Assembly: GCA_002709005.1 (NCBI GenBank)
Contig: PAPH01000002.1
Coordinates: 4,302-68,301, forward strand
From: Hyphomicrobiales bacterium
Lineage (GTDB): Bacteria > Pseudomonadota > Alphaproteobacteria > Rhizobiales > Rhizobiaceae
DNA length: 64,000 nt
Direction: 5' to 3'
Shown: in pieces, positions 18,567-27,215 of the stretch
Position numbering within the stretch: the stretch's first letter is position 1
Layout: each line of letters begins with the position of its first letter
Program-made: the position numbers and the translations under genes
The notes under the pieces: model-generated
The model's input: only the letters and a program-made list of their open reading frames with translations
The model's database searches: none
What the model was told of the DNA's origin: nothing

Positions 18567-18911
18567 ATGACCGGCCCCACGACTGGCAAGATACTCACCG
18601 CCAACCGCCTCATCGACGGCGTCTCCGTATGGTTCAGCGCCAACGGCGAGTGGGTGGAGAACATCCATGAGGGTTTCGTCGCCCGTCACGAGGAAGCCGT
18701 GAAGGCGCTCGAGGACGCCGGCGCCGCCGCACAAGCCGACAACAGCGTCGTTGACGCCAACCTGATCGACATCGAGGAAGGAGAGGGCGGCCTGCGCGCT
18801 ATCCGGCTGCGCGAGCGCATCCGCGCCGACGGTCCCACCATCGCCTATCTGCCGAACGCCCAGAACGGCAAGACCGCAAAGTCCGGCGCATCTTCCATCC
18901 GGGCAGCCTGA
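18567..18911 (+). CDS. DUF2849 protein of the sulfite-assimilation operon
   Basis: A 114-residue soluble protein with no signal or membrane segment. It starts with KILTANRLIDGVSVWF and shows the short basic/acidic fold typical of DUF2849. This family is regularly encoded between cysG and the sulfite/nitrite reductase gene in alphaproteobacteria. Its biochemical role is unknown; a small helper for siroheme or sulfite reduction is inferred only from position. Twelve bases separate it from cysG and seven from cysI, so it is surely in the same transcript. Confidence 0.8.
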   Translation: MTGPTTGKILTANRLIDGVSVWFSANGEWVENIHEGFVARHEEAVKALEDAGAAAQADNSVVDANLIDIEEGEGGLRAIRLRERIRADGPTIAYLPNAQNGKTAKSGASSIRAA

Positions 18912-18918
18912 GGATATC

Positions 18919-20589
18919 ATGTACCGCTACGACGAGTTCGACCGCGATTTCGTATCCGCCCGCGTCGCCCAGTTCCGCGACCAGGTGGAACGCCGCCTCA
19001 CCGGAGAGATCAGCGAGGACGCCTTCAAGCCGCTTCGGCTGATGAACGGCGTCTACCTTCAGCTTCACGCCTACATGCTGCGCGTGGCGATCCCCTACGG
19101 CACGCTGTCGTCGAGACAGATGAAGATGCTGGCCCATGTCGCCCGGAAATACGACCGCGGCTACGGTCACTTCACGACCCGGCAGAACATCCAGTACAAC
19201 TGGCCGAAGCTTGCCGACATTCCGGATATCCTCGAGGATCTCGCGAGCGTCGAGATGCACGCGATCCAGACCTCGGGCAACTGCATCCGCAACGTGACCG
19301 CGGATCACTTCGCCGGAGCCGCCGCCGACGAGGTGGCCGATCCGCGCCCCTATGCGGAAATCCTGCGCCAGTGGTCGTCGCTCCACCCGGAGTTCTCGTT
19401 CCTGCCGCGCAAGTTCAAGATTGCCGTGACGGCCGCCGAGAACGACCGCGCCGCCATCCAGGTCCACGACATCGGACTGCAGCTCAAGCGCAATGAAGAG
19501 GGCGAGATCGGCTTTGCCGTCCATATCGGTGGCGGGCAGGGCCGCACTCCGATGATCGCGAAGAAGATCAAGGACTTCCTGCCGGAAGCTCATCTTCTTT
19601 CTTACATTACCGCGATCATGCGCGTCTATAATCTGCACGGCCGCCGCGACAACAAGTACAAGGCCCGCATCAAGATCCTCGTTCACGAAACGGGGACCGA
19701 GGAGCTGGCCGCGCAGATCGAGGCTGAATGGGCGCATCTGCGCGAAAGTGAACTGCGCCTGCCGGATGCCGACATTGCGCGCATCACCGAGTATTTCGCC
19801 GCTCCCGAACTAGCCGTCCGAGCCGAGGGCTGGACCGAGCTCGCCGCCTGGAAGAAGTCGGACCCGGGCTTTGCCTCCTGGGTCGCGCGGAACGTGCGCC
19901 CGCACCGCCATCCGGACTACGGCATGGTGACGATCTCGCTCAAGCCGATCGGCGGTATTCCGGGTGATGCCTCCGCCGACCAGATGGAGGCAATCGCCGA
20001 TCTTGCCGAGCAGTATTCCTCCGACGAGATCCGCGTCACCCACGAGCAGAACCTCGTCCTGCCACATGTCGCACTCGCCGACCTCGAACCGCTCTATCGG
20101 GCGCTGCAGGCTGAGGGTCTCGCCACCGCCAATTCGGGACTGGTCACCGACATCATCGCCTGCCCGGGGCTCGACTATTGCGCGCTTGCAAATGCCCGCT
20201 CCATTCCGGTTGCCCAGGAGATCTCCGAGCGCTTCGGCGACCAGGCAAGGCAGGAGGAGATAGGCGATCTGAAGATCAAGATTTCCGGCTGCATCAATGC
20301 CTGCGGCCACCACCATGTCGGCCATATCGGCATTCTCGGCGTGGAGAAGAAGGGCGCGGAACTCTACCAGATCACGCTCGGCGGTTCGGCGGATGAGAAC
20401 ACCTCGATCGGCGAGATCGTCGGCCGTGGATTCGAGCCCGAGAAGGTGACCGACGCGATCGAAACCATCGTCTCGACGTATTTGTCTGGTCGAAGCGGAA
20501 CCGACGAGGCCTTCATCGATTATTACCGCCGGGTCGGGGCAGCACCATTCAAGGAAGCGCTCTACGGCGACAAGGCCGAGGCCGCTTGA
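18919..20589 (+). CDS. cysI: Assimilatory sulfite (or nitrite) reductase, siroheme hemoprotein
   Basis: A 556-residue siroheme-[4Fe-4S] reductase. The cluster/siroheme cysteines follow the family pattern CX5C (Cys415, Cys421) and CX3C (Cys458, Cys462, in GCINACGHHH). N-terminal siroheme-binding sequence is visible (HFTTRQNIQYNW, SGNCIRNVTADHF). It reduces sulfite to sulfide for cysteine synthesis using an electron donor encoded elsewhere. The family also contains nitrite reductases, but company with cysG, DUF2849 and DUF934 indicates sulfite. A GAGG site lies directly upstream. Confidence 0.9.
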   Translation: MYRYDEFDRDFVSARVAQFRDQVERRLTGEISEDAFKPLRLMNGVYLQLHAYMLRVAIPYGTLSSRQMKMLAHVARKYDRGYGHFTTRQNIQYNWPKLADIPDILEDLASVEMHAIQTSGNCIRNVTADHFAGAAADEVADPRPYAEILRQWSSLHPEFSFLPRKFKIAVTAAENDRAAIQVHDIGLQLKRNEEGEIGFAVHIGGGQGRTPMIAKKIKDFLPEAHLLSYITAIMRVYNLHGRRDNKYKARIKILVHETGTEELAAQIEAEWAHLRESELRLPDADIARITEYFAAPELAVRAEGWTELAAWKKSDPGFASWVARNVRPHRHPDYGMVTISLKPIGGIPGDASADQMEAIADLAEQYSSDEIRVTHEQNLVLPHVALADLEPLYRALQAEGLATANSGLVTDIIACPGLDYCALANARSIPVAQEISERFGDQARQEEIGDLKIKISGCINACGHHHVGHIGILGVEKKGAELYQITLGGSADENTSIGEIVGRGFEPEKVTDAIETIVSTYLSGRSGTDEAFIDYYRRVGAAPFKEALYGDKAEAA

Positions 20590-20599
20590 GGAGACTATA

Positions 20600-21085
20600 A
20601 TGAGCACGATCGTGTGGAACCGCGAAGGCGTGGTGGAGGATGACCGCTGGGCAAGCAACGGCGAGGAGAGTGCCTTTGTGTCCGTGGACGAGGCGATGGA
20701 ACTGGCAGCCACCGGCGGAAGTGACATCGGCGTGCTTGTCGAACCAGCCGACGACGTCTCGCGGCTCGAGGCGATCCTCGACCGGCTGGCAATCGTCGCC
20801 CTCGATTTCCCGGCCTTCAACGACGGCCGCGCCTTCTCGCAAGCCACGCTCCTGCGCGACAGGCTGGGTTACGAGGGGGAGATTCGCGCCGTCGGCGCAG
20901 TGCTTCTCGACCAGGTGCCCTTCATGCTGCGGGTCGGTATCGACAGTGTGGAAACCGGCCACGAGCCCACCGCGCGCCGGCTGACCGAAATGCGGCTGCC
21001 GGGGATCGATCTCTACTACCAGCCGTCGGCGAAGCCGGCCGAGCCCACAAACACCTATTCCTGGCGCCGCCGCGCCGCCGGGTGA
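20600..21085 (+). CDS. DUF934 protein, sulfite-reduction accessory
   Basis: A 161-residue soluble protein of the DUF934 family (core FPAFNDGRAFSQATLLRDRL and GAVLLDQVPFMLRVGID). DUF934 genes follow sulfite reductase genes widely in proteobacteria, usually before cysH. Here cysH (APS/PAPS reductase) is not next to it; the sigma-54 regulator gene follows instead. Function is not known. GAGGAG precedes the ATG, and the 10-base gap from cysI shows operon membership. Confidence 0.85.
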   Translation: MSTIVWNREGVVEDDRWASNGEESAFVSVDEAMELAATGGSDIGVLVEPADDVSRLEAILDRLAIVALDFPAFNDGRAFSQATLLRDRLGYEGEIRAVGAVLLDQVPFMLRVGIDSVETGHEPTARRLTEMRLPGIDLYYQPSAKPAEPTNTYSWRRRAAG

Positions 21086-21138
21086 CCGCCCGGTCCGCGC
21101 CGCACATCAGCAGACCCTTGCACTTTCTCCCCCGGACG

Positions 21139-21154
21139 TGGCAGTTCTAAAGCT
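21139..21154 (+). promoter_or_regulatory. Possible sigma-54 promoter upstream of the response regulator gene
   Basis: TGGCAG, then GC after the correct spacing (GG-N10-GC), occurs about 80 bases before the response regulator start. The -24 element is good and the -12 element (AAGCT) is weak. As the product is itself a sigma-54 activator, autoregulation would make sense. Low certainty. Confidence 0.3.
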
Positions 21155-21234
21155 GTCCGCTGCGCGACGAGGGCTGCCCCGGGAGGGGGCGGACCGTTCC
21201 CGTCCAGGCGCGGGACAGGAGGAGGGCAGGGAAG

Positions 21235-22629
21235 ATGGCAATCGCCGCGACGGCGAATCCGGAACAATCCGCGCATTCGGCCGACACCGATTTCGGGCCC
21301 TGGCTCAGACGGGCCTCTATCCTGATCGTCGACGACGAACCGGGCATGCGCAATTTCCTCAAGCGTACGCTGGAGCCCCGCTGCGCCCGCATCGACGAGG
21401 CCAAGGACGTTGCCCAGGCTTCCGGGCTGATCGACGAGAACCGCTACGACATCGTTATCCTCGACAACATCATGCCAGGACGAAACGGGTTGGAATGGCT
21501 CGAGGAGCAGCGCACGATCGGCTTCTTCTCCGATGTCATCCTCATGACGGCCTATGCGGATCTCGAAACCGCCATCCAGGCGCTGAGGGCTGGCGCCGCC
21601 GACTTCATTCTCAAACCCTTCCGCTCCAACCAGATCCTCAACGCGTTGTCGCGTTGCCTCGAGCGGCGCAATCTCCAGCGCGAGAACTATGTGCTCCGGC
21701 ACGAGTTGAAATCGACCTCGGAACACCTTTTGCTGCGGGACAAGCTGATCGGCCATTCCGATGGCGTGGAGACCATCCGCAAGACAATCGCCCGGGTTGC
21801 CTCTTTGCCGACTTCGGTGCTGATTTGCGGCCCTTCAGGGTCGGGCAAGGAGGTGGCGGCGCGCTCGATTCACAACCTCTCGGATCGCGCCGGAAAGCCC
21901 TTCGTGCCGGTCAACTGCGCCGCGATCCCCACGGAGATGATCGAGGCGGAGCTTTTCGGACACGTCAAGGGCGCCTTCACTGGCGCGATGACCGGGCGCG
22001 ATGGCCTGTTTCTCCACGCCGACGGCGGTACGCTGTTTCTCGACGAGATCGGCGAACTTCCGCCGCAAACGCAATCGAAGCTTTTGCGCGCGCTCGAGGA
22101 CAGGCGCATCCGGCCGGTGGGCTCGGAGCGCGAGGCCTCCGTCGATCTGCGCTTCGTCTTCGCCACCAATGCCGATCTCGAAAAACTGGTGGGCGAGGGG
22201 AAATTCCGCTCCGACCTCTACTACCGCATCAACGTGATGCGCATCGACATGCCACCGCTGAAGGACCGGGGTGGTGATGTGATCGAGTTGGCGGAGCTGT
22301 TTCTGGTGCGGTTGGCGCAGCAGCTCGGCACGCCGCCGCTCGAACTTACCGCAACGGCACGGCAGTCGATCCAGCGTTATGGCTGGCCGGGGAATGTGCG
22401 TGAGTTGCGCAATTATATCGAACGCTCGCTGATCCTCGGAACGTTTCCCGACATGGGCGACACTGACGGCCCGCAGGCAGACGATGAGGCGAGCCTCGAA
22501 GCTGTCGAACAGCGCCATATCCTGGCAATGCTCGAGCGCTGCGGCGGTAACCAGTCCGAAGCGGCCCGGCGGCTGGGGATCTCCCGCAAGACCATCGAGC
22601 GCAAGCTCCAGAGCTGGGGCATGGGGTGA
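21235..22629 (+). CDS. Sigma-54-dependent response regulator (NtrC/DctD type)
   Basis: A 464-residue three-domain regulator. A receiver domain at about 27-140 has phospho-acceptor Asp77 (VILDNIMPG) and acidic pocket VDDEPG. An AAA+ domain has Walker A GPSGSGKE and the sigma-54-contacting GAFTGA loop. A C-terminal Fis-type helix-turn-helix ends the protein (SEAARRLGISRKTIERKL). It activates sigma-54 promoters when phosphorylated by the kinase encoded directly downstream, which it overlaps by 4 bases. The likely target is the OFA transporter gene, whose upstream region carries a sigma-54-like element. The signal is not identified. Confidence 0.92.
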   Translation: MAIAATANPEQSAHSADTDFGPWLRRASILIVDDEPGMRNFLKRTLEPRCARIDEAKDVAQASGLIDENRYDIVILDNIMPGRNGLEWLEEQRTIGFFSDVILMTAYADLETAIQALRAGAADFILKPFRSNQILNALSRCLERRNLQRENYVLRHELKSTSEHLLLRDKLIGHSDGVETIRKTIARVASLPTSVLICGPSGSGKEVAARSIHNLSDRAGKPFVPVNCAAIPTEMIEAELFGHVKGAFTGAMTGRDGLFLHADGGTLFLDEIGELPPQTQSKLLRALEDRRIRPVGSEREASVDLRFVFATNADLEKLVGEGKFRSDLYYRINVMRIDMPPLKDRGGDVIELAELFLVRLAQQLGTPPLELTATARQSIQRYGWPGNVRELRNYIERSLILGTFPDMGDTDGPQADDEASLEAVEQRHILAMLERCGGNQSEAARRLGISRKTIERKLQSWGMG

Positions 22630-24650
22630 ACCGGTTCCTCTCCGGCGCGCGGCTGCCGGTCCGCTACCGGCTGCTCGCCATCGCTCTTCTGCCGACGCTT
22701 GTCATCCTGCCGCTGCTTCTGGGTGCCACCATGTTGCGCTGGAACCAGAAGTTCGACGGCGTGCTGATCTCCAAGGTCCGCTCCGACCTCACCGTTGCGC
22801 ATCAATATCTGAGCCGGATCCTTGAAAACACCTCCGACCATGTCCAGGCGCTGGGCGATTCCGCGGAGTTCCGCGACGCGTTGGCCGGCAAGCAGAACGC
22901 CGGGGAGGATGTCGAGGTGCTGCTCGACAGCCGCCGCAAGGCGCTCGGGCTCGATTTTCTCTATCTCGCCGACCCCGAGGGCCTGCTGGTCGCGGCGGCC
23001 GCCGGCCGGGCGCCGGCGGTGACCGACATGCAGAACCCGGTTCTGACAAGCGCCCGGGGCGGGCGGCCCGCCGTGGCGATCGATCTGTTTTCCGGCGCCG
23101 AACTGGCGGCGATTGCGCCAGAACTCGCCGAACAGGCATCCCTCGAGCTGATCCCGACGCCGAACGCAGCGCCCACCGACATGACCCGCAACACAGAAGG
23201 CATGGTGATCCATGCGGCCAATCCGGTCAGCCGCGGCGAAGGCGAGGATCTTGTTCTCGTCGGCGGCCTGCTACTCAACCGCAATCTCGAATTCATCGAT
23301 ACGATCAACGATCTGGTCTACCAAACTGAGAGCCTGCCGGCCGGCAGCAGGGGAACCGCCACCCTGTTTCTCGACGACGTGCGGGTCTCGACCAATGTGA
23401 GGCTTTTCGAGGATCGCCGGGCGCTCGGCACACGCGTCTCTGAAGTGGTTCGCAATTCGGTGCTCGGCGAGGGCAAGGTCTGGCTCGACCGCGCCTTCGT
23501 GGTCAATGACTGGTACATCTCCGCCTACGAGCCGATCGTCGATTCCCGCAATGAGCGGATCGGCATGCTCTATGTCGGCTTTCTGGAGAAACCGTTCTCG
23601 GCCACCAAGCAGATCACCATTGCCACCGTCATCGGCACGTTTCTCGTCGTCACCATTTTGTCTGTCCCGCTGTTCCTGCGCTGGGCGGGCAGCATCTTCC
23701 GGCCGCTCGAAAGGATGGCCGAGACGATCGACACGGTGGAGGCGGGCGACCTCGACGCGCGGACGCGCATCCCCGACCGCGGCGACGAGATTTCGCAGGT
23801 GGCCTCCCATCTCGACGACCTTCTCGACCGGCTGAAGGAGCGCGACCGGCAATTGCGCCTGTGGAACGACCAGTTGAACGCGCGGGTGAAGGAGCGCACC
23901 GCTGAACTGGAAGAGGTCAACCGGCAGCTCGAAAGCGCCACCAAGCAGCTCGTCATGTCGGAAAAGCTCGCGGCAATCGGCGAAATCACCGCAGGCGTCG
24001 CCCACGAGATGAACAACCCGATCGCCGTCATTCAGGGTAACCTCGAAGTGCTTCGATCGCTGATGGGCGAGAAGGCGAAGGAGGGCGAGACCGAATTCCG
24101 GCTGATTGACGAACAGACCGAGCGGATGAACCAGATCGTCGGCAAGCTCTTGCAGTTCGCCCGACCCGAGGAATTCTCCGGCGCGGGAGAGGGCGCCTGG
24201 ACCAGCGAGGCTTTCGGCGACTGTCTTACCCTCGTCCGCCACATGATCAAAAAACATGAAATCGAGGTGGTGCGCGACGAAAACAGCGAACGGCTGGTGG
24301 CCATTCCGCGCACCGAACTCCAGCAGATCCTCGTCAACCTGATGGTCAACGCCATTCATGCCATGCCCGATGGCGGCGTACTGACACTCCGCAGTTCGGA
24401 TGCCGAACGCGACGGCGTAGAGGGGGTGGAAATAACAGTCGGCGACACCGGAACCGGCATGTCGGAGGCGATCGCCGCGCGCATCTTCGATCCCTTCTAC
24501 ACGACCAAGCGCGGCACCGGCACCGGGCTTGGACTGTCGATCACCCACATGCTGGTGACGGAGGCCGGGGGCACCGTGACGCTTGCGACGGACGAGGGCA
24601 AGGGGACGGTCTTTCATCTCTGGCTCCCGGCGATCAGGCCGGAGAGTTGA
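22626..24650 (+). CDS. Membrane sensor histidine kinase
   Basis: A 674-residue sensor kinase starting with GTG inside the end of the regulator gene. A transmembrane segment at about 16-38 is followed by a large periplasmic sensor domain (about 40-330, dCache-like, with AHQYLSRILENTSDHVQALG). A second membrane helix (about 335-360), a HAMP linker and a coiled coil come next. The dimerisation/phosphotransfer domain has His460 (GVAHEMNNPIAVIQG), and an HATPase domain carries N- and G-box motifs (VNLMVNAIHAM, GDTGTGMS, GTGLGLS). Position beside an OFA transporter and formate dehydrogenase suggests a carboxylate signal such as formate or oxalate; this is inference. Confidence 0.9.
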   Translation: MNRFLSGARLPVRYRLLAIALLPTLVILPLLLGATMLRWNQKFDGVLISKVRSDLTVAHQYLSRILENTSDHVQALGDSAEFRDALAGKQNAGEDVEVLLDSRRKALGLDFLYLADPEGLLVAAAAGRAPAVTDMQNPVLTSARGGRPAVAIDLFSGAELAAIAPELAEQASLELIPTPNAAPTDMTRNTEGMVIHAANPVSRGEGEDLVLVGGLLLNRNLEFIDTINDLVYQTESLPAGSRGTATLFLDDVRVSTNVRLFEDRRALGTRVSEVVRNSVLGEGKVWLDRAFVVNDWYISAYEPIVDSRNERIGMLYVGFLEKPFSATKQITIATVIGTFLVVTILSVPLFLRWAGSIFRPLERMAETIDTVEAGDLDARTRIPDRGDEISQVASHLDDLLDRLKERDRQLRLWNDQLNARVKERTAELEEVNRQLESATKQLVMSEKLAAIGEITAGVAHEMNNPIAVIQGNLEVLRSLMGEKAKEGETEFRLIDEQTERMNQIVGKLLQFARPEEFSGAGEGAWTSEAFGDCLTLVRHMIKKHEIEVVRDENSERLVAIPRTELQQILVNLMVNAIHAMPDGGVLTLRSSDAERDGVEGVEITVGDTGTGMSEAIAARIFDPFYTTKRGTGTGLGLSITHMLVTEAGGTVTLATDEGKGTVFHLWLPAIRPES

Positions 24651-24669
24651 GACATTTCGTCTCCATCGG

Positions 24670-24745
24670 GACAATCTGACCCAATGGCTCGAGCCTGCGC
24701 AAGCGGTCGTCGGCACGCCTAACTCCCCGGAAAATCTGAACAAAT
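24670..24745 (+). repeat. Spaced direct repeat, possible activator-binding sites
   Basis: Two 16-base copies, at 24670-24685 and 24730-24745, match at 13 of 16 positions (core AATCTGA followed by C) and lie exactly 60 bases apart. Both are upstream of the sigma-54-like element and between the kinase gene and the OFA transporter gene. Enhancer sites for the adjacent NtrC-type regulator would be expected here. NtrC-family sites are more often inverted repeats, so this is tentative. Confidence 0.3.
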
Positions 24746-24761
24746 CTCTGGTCCGGCCAGT

Positions 24762-24778
24762 CTGGCACGTTTCTTGGA
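24762..24778 (+). promoter_or_regulatory. Near-consensus sigma-54 promoter of the OFA transporter gene
   Basis: CTGGCACG-TTTC-TTGGA fits the -24/-12 consensus (TGGCACG-N4-TTGCA) except for G in place of C at -12. It lies about 105 bases before the transporter start and immediately after genes for a sigma-54 response regulator and its kinase. Confidence 0.55.
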
Positions 24779-24883
24779 TCGCGTGAGAGAGCCGTGGCGG
24801 GGAGGAATGCCGCGGCGTCTGCCGAGGAAGCCGCTGTCACGGCTTTTGCGGCGCAGTGCCCCGCGGGGCCAGGGAGGACATTG

Positions 24884-26644
24884 ATGTTTGACAGCCTGAA
24901 AAAGGAACACATCGTCGCGCGCGACGATTTCAACCGCTGGAAAGTTCCGCCAGCCTCGATCGCCATCCATCTGTGCATCGGCTCGGTGTACGCCTGGAGC
25001 ATCTTCAACCCGCCGCTCACCAAGCAGTTCGGCGTCGTCGCGGCGTCTGCCGGCGACTGGGATCTCCAGTCCGTCGTCTGGATCTTCTCGGTCGCAATCG
25101 TCTTCCTCGGATTGGCCGCGGCCTTCGCCGGCAAGTGGCTCGAGGAAGTCGGTCCGCGCATGGTCGGCGTGGTCGCCGCACTCTGCTGGGGCGGAGGCTT
25201 CATCATTGGCGGCTTCGGCATCATGACCCACCAGCTCTGGCTGGTCTATCTCGGCTACGGTGTGATCGGCGGCTGCGGCCTCGGTCTCGGCTATGTCTCC
25301 CCCGTCTCCACGCTGATCCGCTGGTTTCCCGACCGGCGCGGCATGGCGACGGGAATGGCGATCATGGGCTTTGGTGGCGGAGCCATGATCGCCACCCCCA
25401 TCAAGGAGAGCCTGCTCGCCTTCTTCTACAAGGCGCCGGAATATCTGGGCGCCGAGAGCGCGGTGAACCTGGTGACCGAAGGCGGACGCCGAATGGCGGA
25501 AGTCAACGGGCAGATGGTGGAAGTCGTCGTCGCCTCGGCCAAGCAGCTCGCTTCCGCCCCGGTGGCGCTGCAGGAAGGCGTCTATGTGGTCGGCAGCGGC
25601 AACACCGGCGCAGCCGGCACCTTCTTCACGCTCGGGGTGGCCTATTTCATCGTCATGATCATTGCGGCGTTCTCCTACCGCGTGCCGCGTGAGGGCTGGC
25701 GTCCCGCCGGCTGGACCCCGCCGACGGCGGAAGCCGCCTCGCGGAAGATGATCACCCACGCCAACGTCCATATCGACCAGGCCCTGAAGACACCGCAGTT
25801 CTGGCTTCTCTGGATCGTGCTGTGCTTCAACGTGACCGCCGGTATCGGCGTGATCGGTGTCGCCAAGACGATGATGACGGAAATCTTCGGAAGCACGCTG
25901 CCGCTGATCGTCAATTCAGCATTCGCGGCGACCTACGTGTTCATGATCTCGGTCTTCAACATGGTGGGCCGCTTCTTCTGGGCTTCGACCTCCGATTTCA
26001 TCGGACGGAAGAACACCTACCACATCTTCTTCATCCTCGGGACGATCCTGTATCTCTCTATCCCGTTTGCGGCACAGCAGGTCTCGGTTAATCCAGCGGT
26101 CACCTGGCTGGTGATGTTCTATGGCGCGACCATGATCATCTTCACCATGTATGGCGGCGGCTTCGCCACGATTCCGGCCTATCTCGCCGATATCTTCGGT
26201 ACGAAATATGTCGGCGGCATCCACGGACGTCTGCTGACGGCCTGGAGCACGGCCGGTGTTCTCGGTCCGCTCGCCATCACCAAGCTGCGTGAAGCCTCGA
26301 TCGGCAGCTCGGTGAAGGATCTGGCCTCGAAGGTCGATCCGGCGGCGTTCCAGGAGAAGTTCGGCGCCGGCATCGACCAGCTCGATACGCTGGTGGCGGC
26401 CAAGACCGTGACGATTTCCCGTCTGATGGAGATCGCTCCGGCTGGAACCGTCGACCCGACGCCGAGCCTCTACAACACCACGATGTACGCCATGGCCGGG
26501 CTCTTGGTCATTGCGCTCATCTCCAATATGATGGTCAAGCCGGTTCACGAGAGCCATCACATGGATGCCGAGGAGGCTCCCGATGGCTCCAAGGAAGCGC
26601 TGACGGCCGGACGCGGCGAGCCGACAGCCGCCGCAAAGGCCTGA
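24884..26644 (+). CDS. OFA-family (oxalate/formate antiporter-like) MFS transporter
   Basis: A 586-residue major facilitator protein with about 12 membrane helices. The family start is clear (WKVPPASIAIHLCIGSVYAWSIF), as are the loop motif RWFPDRRGMATGMAIMGFG and the late YGGGFATIPAYLADIFG. It is longer than ordinary OFA members because of two insertions, at about residues 173-243 (between the two six-helix halves) and 464-528 (before the last helices). Substrate is probably a small carboxylate such as formate or oxalate; the fds operon starts 94 bases downstream. The ATG at 24884 follows GGGAGG. Confidence 0.85.
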   Translation: MFDSLKKEHIVARDDFNRWKVPPASIAIHLCIGSVYAWSIFNPPLTKQFGVVAASAGDWDLQSVVWIFSVAIVFLGLAAAFAGKWLEEVGPRMVGVVAALCWGGGFIIGGFGIMTHQLWLVYLGYGVIGGCGLGLGYVSPVSTLIRWFPDRRGMATGMAIMGFGGGAMIATPIKESLLAFFYKAPEYLGAESAVNLVTEGGRRMAEVNGQMVEVVVASAKQLASAPVALQEGVYVVGSGNTGAAGTFFTLGVAYFIVMIIAAFSYRVPREGWRPAGWTPPTAEAASRKMITHANVHIDQALKTPQFWLLWIVLCFNVTAGIGVIGVAKTMMTEIFGSTLPLIVNSAFAATYVFMISVFNMVGRFFWASTSDFIGRKNTYHIFFILGTILYLSIPFAAQQVSVNPAVTWLVMFYGATMIIFTMYGGGFATIPAYLADIFGTKYVGGIHGRLLTAWSTAGVLGPLAITKLREASIGSSVKDLASKVDPAAFQEKFGAGIDQLDTLVAAKTVTISRLMEIAPAGTVDPTPSLYNTTMYAMAGLLVIALISNMMVKPVHESHHMDAEEAPDGSKEALTAGRGEPTAAAKA

Positions 26645-26660
26645 CGGCATAACAAGATCT

Positions 26661-26694
26661 GGGGCTTCGGGGCGTTTGAGCGTGCCGGAGCCCC
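26661..26694 (+). terminator. Stem-loop between the OFA transporter gene and fdsG
   Basis: GGGGCTTCGG pairs with CCGGAGCCCC (one G-T pair) across a 14-base loop. No T-run follows, so it may be a weak terminator or an mRNA-processing element setting different levels for transporter and dehydrogenase. Confidence 0.4.
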
Positions 26695-26738
26695 GCACAA
26701 TCCGCAGCCCGAGGAAAACCGGGAACGGGAGGAAGAGA

Positions 26739-27215
26739 ATGCCGGCAACAGCCGACGACATAATGATCGACAAGGTCCGCGCAATCGTTGACGCGCATCG
26801 CGATCTCGAAGGGCCGCTTCTGCCCATTCTGCATGCCGTGCAGGCGGAATACGGATTCGTGCCGCGAGAAGTCCAACCCGCGATCGCCGACGCGCTCAAT
26901 ATCTCGCGCGCCGAAATTCACGGCGTGGTCAGTTTCTATCACGATTTCAGGGATGCGCCGGCCGGACGCCACATCGTGCGCGTCTGCCGCTCGGAAGCCT
27001 GCCAGTCGATGGGCGGCGAGGCGGTCGCCGAACGGCTTCTCGCCAGGCTCGGTCTCGACTGGCATCAGACCAGTGCCGATGGTGCCGTGACGGTGGAGCC
27101 TGTCTATTGCCTGGGTCTCTGCGCCTGCTCACCGGCGGCGACGGTCGATGGCGACGTCTACGGCCGGCTCGACGACGAGACGATCGCCGAGATCGTCGAA
27201 GAGGTGCGGCTGTGA
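26739..27215 (+). CDS. fdsG: NAD-dependent formate dehydrogenase gamma subunit (NuoE-like)
   Basis: A 158-residue thioredoxin-fold [2Fe-2S] ferredoxin of the NuoE family. Cluster cysteines are Cys83 and Cys88 (VCRSEACQS) and Cys124 and Cys128 (YCLGLCACSP). In the soluble FdsABG complex it passes electrons between the FMN/Fe-S subunit FdsB and the rest of the chain. The ATG at 26739 follows GGGAGGAAGAG. It overlaps the GTG start of fdsB by 4 bases. The order G-B-A matches characterised fds operons. Confidence 0.93.
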   Translation: MPATADDIMIDKVRAIVDAHRDLEGPLLPILHAVQAEYGFVPREVQPAIADALNISRAEIHGVVSFYHDFRDAPAGRHIVRVCRSEACQSMGGEAVAERLLARLGLDWHQTSADGAVTVEPVYCLGLCACSPAATVDGDVYGRLDDETIAEIVEEVRL

